In this document: piece after piece, positions 1 through 11,952 of the stretch
How positions within the stretch are numbered: position 1 is the first letter of the stretch
Layout of the letters: each line of letters starts with the position of its first letter
Source: Littorina saxatilis
Taxonomy: Eukaryota; Mollusca; Gastropoda; Littorinimorpha; Littorinidae
Direction of reading: 5' to 3'
NCBI RefSeq assembly: GCF_037325665.1
Contig: NC_090261.1
Span: 27,020,913-27,084,912, forward strand
Length of the DNA: 64,000 nucleotides
Notes under the pieces: model-generated
The model's database searches: none
What the model saw: the letters and a program-made list of their open reading frames with translations, nothing else
What the model was told of the DNA's origin: nothing
Program-made: the position numbers and the translations under genes

Positions 1-19
1 TTCTCTCTCAATCTTTCTT

Positions 20-638
20 TTTACATTTAGTCAAGTTTTGACTAAATGTTTTAACATAGAGGGGAAATCGAGACGAGGGTCGAGGTGTATGTGTGTGTGT
101 GTGTGTCTGTGCGTGTGTGTGTGTGTTGAGCGATTCAGACTAAACTACTGGACCGATCTTTATGAAATTTTTCATGAGAGTTCCTGGGTATGATATCCCC
201 AGACTTTTTTACTTTTTTCGATAAATGTCTTTGATGACGTCATATCCGGCATTTTGTAAAAGTTGAGGCGGCACTGTCACACCCTCATTTTGTAATCAAA
301 TTGATTGAAATTTTGGCCAAGCAATCTTCGACGAAGGCCGGACTTTGGTATTGCATTTCAGCTTGGAGGCTTAAAAATTAATTTATGACTTTGGTCATTA
401 AAAATCTGAAAATTGTAATTAAAAGTATTTTTTTATAAAACGATCCAAAATTACGTTTATCGTATTCTTCATCATTTTCTGATTCCAAAAACATATAAAT
501 ATGTTATATTCGGATTAAAAACAAGCTCTGAAAATTAAAAATATAAAAATTATGACTAAAATTAAATTTCCGAAATCGATTTAAAAACAATTTCATCTTA
601 TTCCTTGTCCGTTCCTGATTCCAAAAACATTTGAGAGG
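20..638 (-). mobile_element. MITE-like repeat (family A), truncated copy
   Basis: Starts with a hairpin-like terminus (ACATTTAGTCAAG, then CTTGACTAAATGT in inverted form). It continues through a (GT)n stretch and an A/T-rich core that matches, in reverse complement, the copies at 11133-11952 and 19567-20432. The copy is cut off where the (GA)n tract begins at 639. No coding capacity is seen. Superfamily not assigned. Confidence 0.75.
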
Positions 639-845
<207 letters not shown>

Positions 846-886
846 AGTGGTGCATGTTTGTATATGTTTCAAACTTTTTGTTCTAG

Positions 887-3800
887 CCGCCTTTCCATTC
901 CTTGTTCCTGCCTTGAAATGGCTTGGCTGCAGTGTCTTGCCGGACAAAGAAACACGGTTCGTGGTCAGCACCATTCAAAAACTGGTGGAAGACAGACGGA
1001 ACCACTCAAAGAAGGTGACACGTGATAGTTAGGCCAAATAAAAATATAATATGTTGGTTTAGGGTAACCCGACCGATCCTATTTTTTCCCGCCGACCCTA
1101 AACTTTTTTGTCATTTCTCAACAAAAAAATCTACTTTTGACACATTTTGCGAACCATACCGAGACTAATGGAAGTAACTTCCTTTAAACTCGACTAAATC
1201 TTTAAAAAATAAAAAAAATAATAAAAAAATAATAAAAAAGCCGACCTACCGACCCTATCTTTTTTGGTCACGTTACCCTAAACCAACATATATTTTTGTT
1301 TGGCCTAATTAAAGATCGTGCTGTTTCCTTTATCATTGTTTTGAAGTGTTTCTGCATACTCCCTCAAGCTCAACATCCCCCACACCAAACTCAAAACAGC
1401 AGGTCAACGCTCATTTTCTTTCCAAGCACCTAGCCAATGGAACACACTACCTCTCCCCCTCCGTCAACAACAGTCCCTCGAATCATTCAAATCTGCACTC
1501 AAGATATTCCTTTTTTCCAAATAATCCATGCATTCTACACTGCCCACCCCATCCCACCCTGAATAACTGTACATATTTTAATGGTTGATGGTGTGTGTGT
1601 GTTAGTGACTTTAAGTCTCCGTGTGTGTGAATGAGTGTATGTGCGCCTTGAGTCGCCTGTTGGTGAGATATGTGCGCGTTATAAATATTCGTATTATTAT
1701 TATTACATGTACATTTTTTGTGTGTATGAAAACGCAGCCAATGGAAGGAGAAGCATCATTTTTAGTTATCTCTAAATACCAAATGTGTTTTTGGGTGTTT
1801 TTTTGCATTGTAAAGCGAATATAGCTGTCAGGGAAGCGCTATGTGCTCTATTCTGACAGGGAAATTGTATGTTTCATGTTGTAGGTTTTATGTCGTACGC
1901 TTTATGCCCTACATTTTATGTCATACTATAAAACATATCGACATATTGCGTATTGCTACAGCCGAGTAACATGTGCCCCTTCTGTTGCATTTATCTAAAA
2001 TATGATCATGGCCAACACATTTTTGTGATTGAGAAAGCCAACACTATGATAACAATGGAAAAGCCGGCACAGTTACTTTGATTTTGATTTGATTTGATTT
2101 GATTTGAGCCAATTGTTCAGGGGGGTGTGGGTAGGATGGGGCACGAGCCAATCCAAAAGACTTTATGTAAACAGCGTGTATGGTTCAATTCAAGGGTACT
2201 GGTAAGCTCCATTAAGAAGACAATTTTTACATTGTAAACATGTAAGCCTGATTCAGACACGTTGACATTCAGTAAAAACACACTTAAAGTCATATTCAAC
2301 AAGACATGCTTGTTTTAAGGCCGTGGGGTAGCTCATTCAAGGAATGAAAGTTCACATCCGAAAATCGGGAATTCCTCATTTGAAAAATGATTTCCTGATA
2401 GTTTTCGTGTTTTTCAAACCATTCGAGGTGTCCAAAATCATTGAGCAAAGCTTGAAAATTCAGAGCTACCTAGTTTCCAGAAATTGTTTCCTAATTTTGA
2501 ACTCTACCACCTGGGACAGTAGGGGCGACCACCCCCAACCAGGCGCGTTCACAGGTGGCGGATAGTGTGATGGCCTTCAGATATGGAGGTTAGCTGCGAA
2601 ATAAGCCAGGCTTGCCAGGACGAATAAGCAGTCGCGGACCAACTGGCGGTGCTTCCAACAGGATGGGGCGGGGTAACAGGTGGCACTGTTACACTCAAGA
2701 AATACCCCAGGTCTCCAATGACGGGAGCATCATGCGATCAAGAGCCGCATCTTAAGTTCTAGCCCTGGGGAAGGTCACCTCAGATAAACAAACCAGCCAG
2801 CTATGGCCAAATAGCCGGGTAGACTGGACTCGACAGCCCTGTAAAGCCACCAGTCTAGGAGAAGGACCACTCCGATATAAAAACACGCTGAAGCCGGATG
2901 AGCTGGGCCATGTATGGCGCATAACGACAGCTCAACGCATCAACGCTCATATGACAGACGACAACGGAACTCTACCAATTTCGATCCCGGTCCTTCCGAT
3001 GTTGTTATCAACTTTTCAGTCGCCCCTCGTATGTGACAGTCTTTGATTGTGTCTTTCTGCAGACAAGCCCAGATCTGATGCAGCTGATGCTGAATGCTGA
3101 GGCAAGCGGTGCAGAGACAAACAATAACTTACACGAGAAAAGTGAGTGACTTCAACCTTTACCAAATATTTCTCATGTCCATTCAGTATGTTGGGTATCT
3201 GATAAACAAAAGGGAAGTTGTATCTGATCAACAAAAGGGAAGTTGTTGTATCTGATAATCAAAAGGGAAGTTGTTGTATCTGATCAACAAAAGGGCAGTT
3301 GTATCTGATCAACAAATGGGCAGTTGTTGTATCTGATCAACAAAAGGGAAGTTGTTGTATCTGATCAACACATGGGCAGTTGTTGTATCTGATCAACAAA
3401 AGGGAAGTTGTTGTATCTGATCAACAAATGGGCAGTTGTTGTATCTGATCAACAAAAGGGCAGTTGTTGTATCTGATAAACAAATGGGCAGTTGTTGTAT
3501 CCAATATACGATGGAAATGCAATTAGTGTGTTGCGTAGTTTCTCAGTCTCACTTAAAAAGAAACGATTTCGTGGCAGTTGGAAAGTGTGTTTTTATGCAG
3601 GGATGGACCCTTGTCAATTTCTATTAATGATTCTGATACGGTATCGTTCTTCAAGAAGAGCAGGTGGGTTCACTTCATCTAAACACCGACACAAGTGCGA
3701 CTCTGGTCCCTGCTTGGCTTCCATCTTCACTGAGAGAGCGCGACCCGAATTTTTGAGCATTAGAATTATAAAGCAAGAAAATTACACACACACACACATA

Positions 3801-3900
3801 CACACACACACACACACAAACACGCACACGCACGCACATACACGCACGCACACACACATACAAACACACACGAACCGTGACACACACAATCACACACACA

Positions 3901-3945
<45 letters not shown>

Positions 3946-4823
3946 CGAATAGACGATGTTCGGAAATAAATCTGTCAATGTTTTATGGATTGTTGAAGAG
4001 TTGCTTTCCCTTGTTTTAATGTCCGGAAAACGATAGTAGCAATGAAAATGTCGACCAAGACCCTACAATGTCACATGCAGCTTGCCTCAGTGTGTCTATG
4101 GGAAAGCAAGGACAAACAAGGGAAAGTCTTGCAACTCCTCCACAACGCATAAAATCCTGACAGAGTGGGTTTTTCCCGGAAATCGTCAATTGAAATTTAT
4201 GCACAAATTGTTTTCGAAGGCCGGGAAGGAAGACATCTGTCCTGCAAATAGACGATTGTAATAATAAAAAATTCCGTCGGGTTAGTATGGGTCAATTGTG
4301 AAAGAGTGAGTACCCTTGGTTTTCCTCTGACAAATAACTTGACACGTGCTCCTGTCCACGTGTTTCCGACACACCCCTCGCTAGTGATTGGCCCCTCCAA
4401 TGTTCGTCCGAGTAAAAAGCAAGGGCATTCAATCTTTCACAACCCAAACAAACCCGACAGAGTTATTTCCGGAATTGGTCTGTTGAAATTGAGTCGTAGC
4501 ATGCACAGGTCTGTCGACGGACGAGATAGTGTCCCAAGGCATCACGTTCTTTGTGGCTGGATACGACACAACGTCCATCTCCCTCCAGTTCCTCTTTTAC
4601 CTGCTGGCCACCAACCCCCCTGTGCAGGAGAAACTCTACCGCGCTATTGTGGATGAGATCGGAGATGTAAGTTCTTTAATTGATATATCTGTATGACTGT
4701 TGTTCTCTGTGGCAGATTTGCCTCTGAAGCTGCGATAGGTTTATCATCGCTTTGTCTTCTGTCTCTGTTAATGTTTATTTCTCTCTCCCTATCTGTCTCT
4801 GTATAGATCTCTCTGTCACCGTG

Positions 4824-4887
<64 letters not shown>

Positions 4888-7800
4888 GGACACACACACA
4901 CCGCGCGTGCGCATACACACACACACACACACACACACACTGTTTAAGATATTGCACTGGTTCGCACGAGTGAAGTCGCTTATTGCATCGACGAACCCGC
5001 CGAATAACTGAGATTGCCACTAAACAGTTGTGTTTCATGTTCCAACAATTTCTGCATTGTTGTAAGCTTCTAAAATATTTCAGGAGAAGGAGGCAAGCTA
5101 TGAAAATGTGAAGGACATTCCATATCTGGACTGCTGCTACCGTGAAGCATTGAGGCTCTTCCCTCCACTACCGCTGTGAGTTGCCTTTACGCTTGTTCTC
5201 TTCTTCCTCTTACGCGTCATGTCAAGGTTCAAGTTTCAAGGTTTCAAAGTTCAAGGTTTAAGGTTTCAAGGTTTAAAGGTTAACAGTTTTAAGGTTCAAC
5301 GTGGTTTTTGTTTTTGTTTGTTTTTATATTATATTTGGCCCACGTAAAAGTCACACTCCTTCTCGTGAAAACAGTTGGGCTCACCGTCTCATATCTGGCC
5401 ATGCTTTTACATGAGAGAAGACCATCATCCCTCCACTAAGACACACACCGAAAATCAACATCGTGGCTGCTTTTCGTGGTGAGTAGAACTAAGTGTTTTG
5501 AAGAAACAATAATTTCCTTAAATTTTTTTTTTAGAGGTGGCTTTTACGACATGAATTTCATAAAAATAAAAAAACCAATTCCCACTGTGCACAGAGAGCA
5601 CGTTTGTTCGTTTGTTTGTTTGTTTGTTTGTTTGTTTGCTTAACGCCCAGCCGACCACGAAGAGCCATATCAGGGCGGTGCTGCTTTGACATATAACGTG
5701 CGCCACACACAAGACAGAAGTCGCAGCACAGGCTTCATGTCTCACCCAGTCACATTATTCTGACACCGGACCAACCAGTCCTAGCACTAACCCCATAATG
5801 CCAGACGCCAGGCGGAGCAGCCACTAGATTGCCAATTTTAAAGTCTTAGGTATGACCCGGCCGGGGTTCGAACCCACGACCTCCCGATCACGGGGCGGAC
5901 GCCTTACCACTGACTAGGCCAACCGTGCCGTTCAGAGAGCACGTATAATGTTCAATTTTGGTATGTGACCAAGAGGGATGGGATGGTCTTGTCCCATGTA
6001 AAGTACCTGATCAGATCTGAGACGGTGAGCCGCACTGTTTACACGGGAAGCAATGTGCATGAGGGACGACTGACAGGCGTGTACATGGGATGAAAACATC
6101 CCGTCGCCGCTTGGACAATCAGCAACAATCAACGCCATGACTGCCTCATGTGCAGGGTGAGATTTGTTTAGTGAATGGATTTTACAGACTGACGTTTGTG
6201 TCCGTTAAGAATTGAATTCTTAAAAAAATATTCCACTTTGCACAGAAAGCAAACAAGATTTCATTCTTAGTATGTGTCCAAGTGAAGGAATGGTCTTCCC
6301 CCATGTGCAATCCTGACCAGACTGAGATCATGCTGAGTCCAGTCGTTCACACCGGAAGGGCTATACCATTAAAGCAGCTAAGATACTGGGTAGTTTGTTT
6401 TTCTTACCTTGGAATTACTCAGGTGCTTGAGTACATGTATACGACCGTTTTTTCCAGTCAGTTTATGCGAAGGTGCATGCATGTCAGTGTAGGCCGGTGA
6501 GTTGTTTGTTTACCAGGGTTTGCTAGTGTGTGATAGGGTTCGTGTCCGTCTGAAGATGTTAGTTTCTTTGTTAGTCCTGTGTTGCTCTTCGACAAGCGCT
6601 TAGAACTGTACCCACGGAATACGCGCTATATAAGCTTCATATTGAAATTGAAATTGAAAAAAAGTTCCTGCGCGTGCTTGCGTAATTTGTGCGCGCGCGC
6701 AAGTGCGTGCGTATGTTTTTGCGCGTGTGTCCTTTAGACATTACGCATAATCCTTTGTGTAAAAAAAATAAATCATTCAAGATTTGAACTTTTCACAGGA
6801 TTGCTCGCAAAGCTTCAGAAGAGAGAACGATCCACGGCGTGAAGATTCCTGCTGGGTCCAGCGTGGGAACATCCATCTATTCCCTGATGAAAGATGAACA
6901 CTACTTTCCCAATCCCCATGTCTTCCGCCCAGAAAGGTGAACGCCATGGTGGTCGATGGCTGATTATACATGGGAGTTGTATGCTGAATTAAATTCGTGA
7001 CACCATTGTTTGTATTACGATGTCTTCTCGAACGTTTGAGGTCAGAGGTTTAACTTTCGAAGTCTTGGTTTGTTAAATCGCTATCGTTTGTCTTTAACCA
7101 GTCGTGTTGCAAGATATGTAACATGCATATAATGGCACATTACTTCCCGTGTAGACGATTCGGCTCTAAGTTTGTTTGTTTATTTGTTGCTTAACGTCCA
7201 TGGTCCAGCCGACTACGCAGAGCCATATCAGGACGAGGAAGGGGGGGGGGGGGATGAAGGGGGCCACTTGTCAAGCGATTCCTGTTTACAAATGCACTAA
7301 CCCATTACTTGTGTCCCAGCAGGCTTTAGTAAAACTAAATTAATACCTACTGGAAGATTACCAGTTTCCAGTATGTTAAAATAGGCTTAACCTATCTACT
7401 GCTGGACCCACATCAGAACACTAACAGATTAAACTATACATGAATCGCGAGACAAGCGGCAAGAGAAGAGATTTTTGGAAAAAATACAGGTGAATGAGCA
7501 AGAAGGCAGAAAAAAGAAAAGAATTCATGAAGAAAAAGAGAGCATGACAGGAAAGAGGAACCAAAAATCTACCTAACAGCAAACTAGAAAGCTCCTGCGG
7601 TTCCAAAAACAGGAGGGGCTTTTAATTTCATAACCGCAGTGCCCCACTGCGGGATTCGGCTCTAAGATCTGGCCAGGATTTTACATGGGACCATCAGCAA
7701 GCAGAGCTGAAGGGTTTTTGTTATGAACAACTGTGTCATCAATAGTTTGTCTGAATTAAAAGACAAGGGTCACGCCGACTTCAACTAGATGCATTATTTG

Positions 7801-8849
7801 TTTCTTTTTCAGGTTTGACAAGAAAAACCAAGACAGAATTCCAAAGCTGCTGAGTGATATTGTGTTCGGAGTTGGCCCTCGTCAGTGTATCGGGAAGCGA
7901 CTGGCTTTGTATGAAGCCAAAATGGCTGTTGTTTCCGTCCTCAGACACTTCCGGTTCGTCAAGATCAAGGAGACACCGGTAAGGCCACGTAAACTGTGCA
8001 AGCAAATTATTGCACCCCAACAAAAACATTCATTCCCGTGTCATTTCAATCAATCTTTATATGCCATTAAAGGCCCTGCACTTGGCTATCTGCCACACTT
8101 TTCGGATCACAGATTTCTGTTATAGGTATCACGTGACCGCCGTCGAAGTAAGGGTAACCCCAAAATGAAAGTTTCGAAGTAATCCATTAAGTCATTGCTG
8201 AAATACAGCGCTTTTTTTGGTCATGGTACCCCTCAAAATGGACGCAAACAAATCTCGTGTTCTACTGCTCGTGCGCTCCACACCTGCATCAGTAGAAATG
8301 ACATGGCACAATTGATACGCAAGATAGCAAAACAAAACAACCTGTTCTGGATTGATGACTGATTTTTCTTTCTTCTTTGTATGTAAAAGTTGTCAGGTTG
8401 TGCCTATTCTGAATTTTTGTCGATTTTTTAAATGGTACCTCACGTTTTTGTCTTCGGCGACGACGGTCACGTGATACCTATAACAGAAATCTGTGATCCG
8501 AAAAGTGTGGCCGATAGCCAAGTGGAGGGCCTTTAATGGCATATAAAGTTTGAATGAAATAATACGGGAATTAATGTTTTAGTTGGGGTACGCGCAGGGA
8601 CATACGTGTTAAATGTACTTGTGCGTTTGTTAGTTGGTTGGTTGTTTTTCATGTCCATTCAACCTATTTGGCTATATGTTCGAGACCTATTAGATTGTGT
8701 ATCCTTTCTCAGTTTACGTTTGCGAGTCGAATGTAATATTTGAGAGATACACGATCACTTTTTTGTTTCAGGAAACGATCAGATTGGCAGCCGATACGAT
8801 GTGCACTTCTGATAAACCCATTCTGATTGGTTGTCAACGACGTCACTAA
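887..8849 (+). CDS. Cytochrome P450, CYP3 clan, C-terminal seven exons (5'-partial)
   Basis: Heme-thiolate monooxygenase of the ER membrane, oxidising lipophilic substrates with electrons from P450 reductase. Exons: 887-1014, 3063-3141, 4509-4666, 5084-5175, 6799-6936, 7813-7978 and 8772-8849 (stop TAA). Every junction has GT/AG sites and the phases agree, giving about 279 codons, roughly the last 55% of a 500-aa P450. Visible hallmarks in order: [11 protein letters not shown], as in the CYP3 F-G region; [12 protein letters not shown]-helix oxygen-binding AGYDTT; K-helix EALR (ExxR); RPERF, split across an intron; heme loop [12 protein letters not shown] with the cysteine ligand. The best family match by eye is human CYP3A4-like. 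The first exon seen starts in mid-codon, so N-terminal exons and promoter lie outside the window. It ends ...GCQRRH, without a long tail. Introns carry MITEs, SINEs and microsatellites. Nothing looks broken. Subfamily not assigned. Confidence 0.95.
1029..1309. mobile_element. MITE with TTAGGCC termini
   Basis: About 280 bp bounded by TTAGGCCAAA and TTTGGCCTAA, with inner inverted segments (TTGGTTTAGGGTAAC against GTTACCCTAAACCAA). It has the same architecture as the elements at 36259-36500, 41327-42024 and 51158-51462. It begins only 15 bp after the P450 exon that ends at 1014. No ORF. Confidence 0.8.
1340..1705 (+). mobile_element. 3' fragment of a CR1/L2-type LINE
   Basis: One frame reads [18 protein letters not shown] and then [14 protein letters not shown]. 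This is the typical C-terminal block of CR1/L2-like reverse transcriptase ORFs (xFSFxAPxxWNxLPxxLR...SLxxFKxxLKxxLF). It is followed by a 3' UTR ending in an (ATT)n tail near 1690-1705. Strongly 5'-truncated; no RT core is present. It lies in a P450 intron. Confidence 0.7.
2510..2966 (+). mobile_element. SINE-like retroposon related to a LINE 5' region
   Basis: A 457-bp unit flanked by a perfect 11-bp target-site duplication, GAACTCTACCA (2499-2509 and 2967-2977). It matches the outer element at 47787-48716 in reverse orientation. Its last third (CTGAAGCCGGATGAGCTGGG...CAACGC) also resembles the 5' part of the LINE-derived copy at 58720-59553. No tRNA A/B boxes are obvious. Lies in a P450 intron. 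Confidence 0.85.
3195..3500. repeat. 28-bp minisatellite in P450 intron
   Basis: About ten units of a roughly 28-bp repeat (core TTGTATCTGATCAACAAA plus GGGAAG or GGGCAG), with some 25-bp units lacking one GTT. It starts about 55 bp downstream of the P450 exon 3063-3141. Each unit holds the palindrome TGATCA. Confidence 0.93.
3783..3944. repeat. (CA)n microsatellite
   Basis: About 160 bp of CA repeat, interrupted by CG-containing variants, in a P450 intron. Confidence 0.97.
4262..4486. mobile_element. MITE with roughly 45-bp terminal inverted repeats, next to a P450 exon
   Basis: Left arm GTCGGGTTAGTATGGG...TGTGAAAGAG...CCCTTG is answered on the right by CAAGGGCATTC...CTTTCACAA...AAACCCGAC. 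A second, inverted copy spans 58560-59640 and is split there by a LINE-derived insertion. The right end stops about 20 bp before the acceptor of the P450 exon 4509-4666, so the intron end before that exon is largely MITE sequence. Confidence 0.7.
4825..4941. repeat. (CA)n microsatellite
   Basis: CA repeat with an internal GCGCGTGCGC interruption, in the intron between P450 exons 4509-4666 and 5084-5175. Confidence 0.97.
5222..5312. repeat. Degenerate AAGGTTC/AAGGTTTC minisatellite
   Basis: About ten imperfect 7-10 bp units (CAAGGTTC, CAAGGTTT, TAAGGTTT) just downstream of the P450 K-helix exon. Confidence 0.8.
5335..6075. repeat. Fold-back repeat (family FB), split by a SINE
   Basis: Left arm at about 5345-5490 (CACACTCCTTCTCGTGAAAACAG, then TTTTACATGAGAGAAGACCATC and ACCGAAAATCAACA) is inverted relative to the right arm at about 5945-6070 (TTTGGTATGTGACC, GATGGTCTTGTCCCATGTAAA, ACTGTTTACACGGGAAG). 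The same pairing recurs at 46500-46860 and, interrupted, at 47640-48850. Single arms lie near 6240-6360, 9480-9580, 16745-16845, 45560-45660, 52230-52340, 57060-57180 and 57360-57500. Confidence 0.7.
5604..5932 (-). mobile_element. tRNA-headed SINE, full length, with TSD
   Basis: On the minus strand it begins with a tRNA-like head having B box GGTTCGAACCC. It ends with ...CGTGGTCGGCTGGGCGTTAAGCA and a (CAAA)n tail. A perfect 12-bp TSD, CAGAGAGCACGT, flanks it (5592-5603 and 5933-5944). It sits inside the fold-back repeat. Its 3' tail is shared with two SINE families that have different heads. Confidence 0.9.
6545..6665 (+). mobile_element. SINE 3'-end fragment
   Basis: AGCGCTTAGAACTGTACCCACGG and CGCGCTATATAAGC, followed by a (TTGAAA)n tail. 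It matches the 3' module of the SINE at 48870-49282 (there GCGCCTAGAACTGTACACACGG). The head is missing. Confidence 0.7.
7171..7652 (-). mobile_element. Hairpin-headed SINE-like retroposon, copy 1
   Basis: About 480 bp. On the minus strand the head is CCGCAGTGGGGCACTGCGG, a perfect 7-bp-stem hairpin, and the tail is GTTAAGCAACAAATAAACAAAC. TSD GATTCGGCTCTAAG, 14 bp, lies at 7157-7170 and 7653-7666. Other copies are at 47917-48383 and 53856-54328; all three carry the same short open frame, which I regard as non-coding. In the P450 intron before the heme exon. Confidence 0.88.
8013..8592. mobile_element. Non-autonomous element with about 135-bp inverted repeats
   Basis: Left arm (ACCCCAACAAAAACATT ... 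GGATCACAGATTTCTGTTA ... TCACGTGACCG) and right arm are inverted copies of about 135 bp with roughly 10-15 mismatches or gaps, around a 310-bp non-coding centre. It lies in the last P450 intron, 35 bp after the heme exon. No clear TSD. Superfamily unknown. Confidence 0.8.
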
Positions 8850-9677
8850 CAGACAAACATAAATTATTTATAGCATGCCTTCTAATTTAAATTATTAGTT
8901 AAAAGCGCTTTGTGCTTGTGACCGACCAATCCCGGCCGCCATGGATTTGTACTTTTGAATTTTGACTGAATCACTTTCCTTTTTTGTTAATTCTGTTTTG
9001 AGCTGGATCATTTCCAAGCAACCTGTAAGTCAAATCAAAGCACCACTGCTTGGTTGTTTCGTAGTGCTCTATGATATAAATGACCAACCAATCCATTAGG
9101 GTTTGATACTTTTGAATTTGGAACCACTTTCTATAATTCTGTTTTTTGACTGGAAATGAAAGGGAGTGTTCATGCAAATTACCAACCAATCCATCAGGGT
9201 GTGGTACTTTTGAATGTTAAACCACTTTCTGTTCTTCTGTTTTTGAATGGTTCATTTCGTGTGTGTGTGGTTTTTTTTTAACACAATCAATACATATATT
9301 TACATATTCGTAAAGATGTATCTGTCTTCTGGATTAATCATTTCGTGTTCAACTTCATGTTGTCAACCATGGTTGTGTTACATAAAAACACAAAAACTGA
9401 CAGACACAATTTGGGTGGCCATATCAGTTTGTTTGGTTACTGGCACAGTCCTTCGCGTGTAAACACTCGAATCTACATCTCAGATCTGTCCAGGCTTTTT
9501 GCATGGGATACGACCAACCTTCCACTAACACACATACCAAAAATCAACATCCTGACTGCTTTTCATGCAGAATCACACTTTTTTCGACATGCGTATGTTT
9601 CTTAAAGAAGCTGCTAGGAGCTTTTAAGCTTTTAATTCATTAAAAAAAATTCTAACTCTGCACAGGAAGCATTCGGA
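8850..9677 (+). other. Probable P450 3' UTR with a degenerate triplicated block
   Basis: T-rich downstream flank of the P450 stop. Three imperfect copies of a 70-100 bp block recur at about 8920-9010, 9080-9155 and 9178-9260. Each has ACCAACCAATCC(C/A), then a GTACTTTTGAAT-like string, then CACTTTC and TTCTGTTTT. That this is transcribed UTR is inferred only from position and composition. Confidence 0.45.
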
Positions 9678-10050
9678 TCTTTCTTTCTTTATTTGGTGTT
9701 TAACGTCGTTTTCAACAACGAAGGTTATATCGCGACGGGGAAAGGGGGGAGATGGGATAGAGCCACTTGTCAATTGTTTCTTGTTCACAAAAGCACTAAT
9801 CAAAAATTTGCTCCAGGGGCTTGCAACGTAGTACAATATATGACCTTACTGGGAGAATGCAAGTTTCCAGCACAAAGGACTTAACATTTCTTACATACTG
9901 CTCGACTAAAATCTTTACAAAAATTTACTATATTCTATACAAGAAACACTTAACAAGGGTAAAAGGAGAAACAGAATCCGTTAGTCGCCTCTTACGACAT
10001 GCTGGGGAGCATCGGGTAAATTCTTCCCCCTAACCCGCGGGGGGTCGGGA
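9678..10050 (-). mobile_element. SINE-like retroposon (family Z), copy 1
   Basis: On the minus strand the head is CCCCGCGGGTTAGGGGGAAG, followed by GATGCTCCCCAGCATGTCG. The tail is CGTTAAACACCAAATAAAGAAAG. It closely matches 36758-37130 and 47032-47413. It interrupts a fold-back-family arm (CTGCACAGGAAGCATTC). Exact TSD is not clear here. Confidence 0.85.
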
Positions 10051-11132
10051 AGGACTCGTGCGTCTTAACTTAACAGTAAGAGTATAGCTAGTTCAGTAGT
10101 TGTTAGCGACATTAAAGTTTGCGAAAGGTAACTTCCATTAAATGCATTTCAACGGTGTCACTGTCTGTAAAATATTTATTTTACAACAAAATAAACATTC
10201 CCTTGAAACAATTTTGCACTGATAAGGCAAAATGCCCAAGTAGGTGTAATTCGAATATGTACATGAAAATTGTACCAGTAATCTCAAGTCACTTATTCTC
10301 ACATACACGAACATAATCACAGGCATAAAGCTATCAAAACACAGTTTTGTAGAATGCACATAATGTGTACATCCTCACATTAGATATTCACAAATTAATC
10401 TCTGATCACATAATTTATCCATCAATCAAACATCACCTTTTGCAATATCACCCAGGGTAATTACAAATGTACAGAGGTCATCCCTCACAACTGAGGACAA
10501 AATGTATCCCACATTCCATACTATTTTCTCTAATTATTTCACACAGAGAACCTTATTCGTTTCTCAAAGCATTACGTTTAGTGAAAAACAATTGAGAGAA
10601 TTCAAGCTCTGAAATTTGAAGTTCAACTTCAAGTGAATGTTCTCAAATCATATTTTCACACAAGCAGACATTATCTTCTGTCAGAATATCACACACTGCA
10701 AACATTATACATCATATATTCACATAGACACACATTATCTTCTGCCATTGGTTTCCTGCGCTACAATCAATAAAGCTCAACCACACCAAAAGCTTGTATA
10801 ATAATAATGAAAAGTCAAATAAAGTCTGTTAGCACACATCTAAACTTAAAAGATGTTGCCAAAATATCACACAGAGCTTAAAAAGTTTCATACATACCTC
10901 GATCAACTTGTCAACATTCAAAAGTTTATGACAAAGAAAATACCTAATATTTTGTTAAAGACAAGGTAAGTGTGGCCAACCATTTTTAGAAACATTAAAG
11001 TTACTGCGTAGTACACCACAGAAAACAACCAACTGATGTCTGTAAAAAAGAAAAGGAACTCGAGCCATTCTATTCCCTGACCGAACTTATTTTTTTTATC
11101 TCTTCCTCCTGACTTGTTTTGAACTTACAAAG
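10051..11132. other. A/T-rich interval, no gene seen
   Basis: No ORF, repeat family or exon recognised. A minus-strand AATAAA (TTTATT at 10175-10180) lies 9 bp from a plus-strand AATAAA (10190-10195), which could be the converging 3' ends of the P450 and the Mab-21-like gene. The plus strand becomes A/C-rich beyond this point, as expected for the antisense of a T-rich minus-strand UTR. This is inference only. Confidence 0.3.
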
Positions 11133-11952
11133 AAACAAGTCGCGTAAGGCGAAATCACTACATTTAGTCAAGCTGTGGAACTCACAGAATGAAACTGAAC
11201 GTAGTCCGCTGCTAGTGCAAAAGGCAGTGAAAGTGACGAGCCTGTTTGGCGCGGTAGTGGTTGCGCTGTGCTTCATAGCACGCTTTACTGTACCTCTCTT
11301 CGTTTTAACTTTCTGAGCGTGTTTTTAATCCAAACATATCATATCTATTATGTTTTTGGCATCAGGAACCGACAAGGAATAAGATGAAAGTGTTTTTAAA
11401 TTGATTTCGAAAATTTAATTTTGATCATAATTTTTATATTTTTAATTTTCAGAGCTTGTTTTTAATCCAAATATAACATATTTATATGTTTTTGGAATCA
11501 GGAAATGATGAAGAATAAGATGAACGTAAATTTGGATCGTTTTATAAAAAAATTTTTTTTTTTACAATTTTCAGATTTTTAATGACCAAAGTCATTAATT
11601 AATTTTTAAGCCACCAAGCTGAAATGCAATACCGAAGTCCGGCCTTCGTCGAAGATTGCTTGGCCAAACTTTCAATCAATTTGATTGAAAAATGAGGGTG
11701 TGACAGTGCCGCCTCAACATTTACAAAAAGCCGGATATGACGTCATCAAAGACATTTATCGAAAAAAAGAAAAAAACGTCCGGGGATATCATTCCCAGGA
11801 ACTCTCATGTACAATTTCATAAAGATCGGTCCAGTAGTTTAGTCTGAATCGCTCTACACACACACACACGCACAGACAGATAGACAGACACACACACACA
11901 CAAACATACACCACGACCCTCGTCTCGATTCCCTAACTTGACTAAATGTAAA
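11133..11952 (+). mobile_element. MITE-like repeat (family A), near full length
   Basis: Starts ACAAGTCGCGTAAGGCGAAAT and ATTTAGTCAAGCTGTGG. The A/T-rich centre includes two related ATCC(A/G)AAxxTAxxATAT blocks. It ends with a CA/GACA microsatellite, ACGACCCTCGTCTCGATT and TTGACTAAATGT. No coding capacity. The closest relative in the window is 19567-20432. Confidence 0.85.

Noticed and set aside
3492-4019. 175-aa plus-strand frame with His-Thr repeats
   Set aside because: Most of it is translated (CA)n; it starts in the 28-bp minisatellite.
7421-7606. The same 61-aa frame ([14 protein letters not shown]...) at 7421, 47966 and 54095
   Set aside because: It recurs only because the SINE-like element is repeated; no domain character, and the element's retroposon features explain its conservation.
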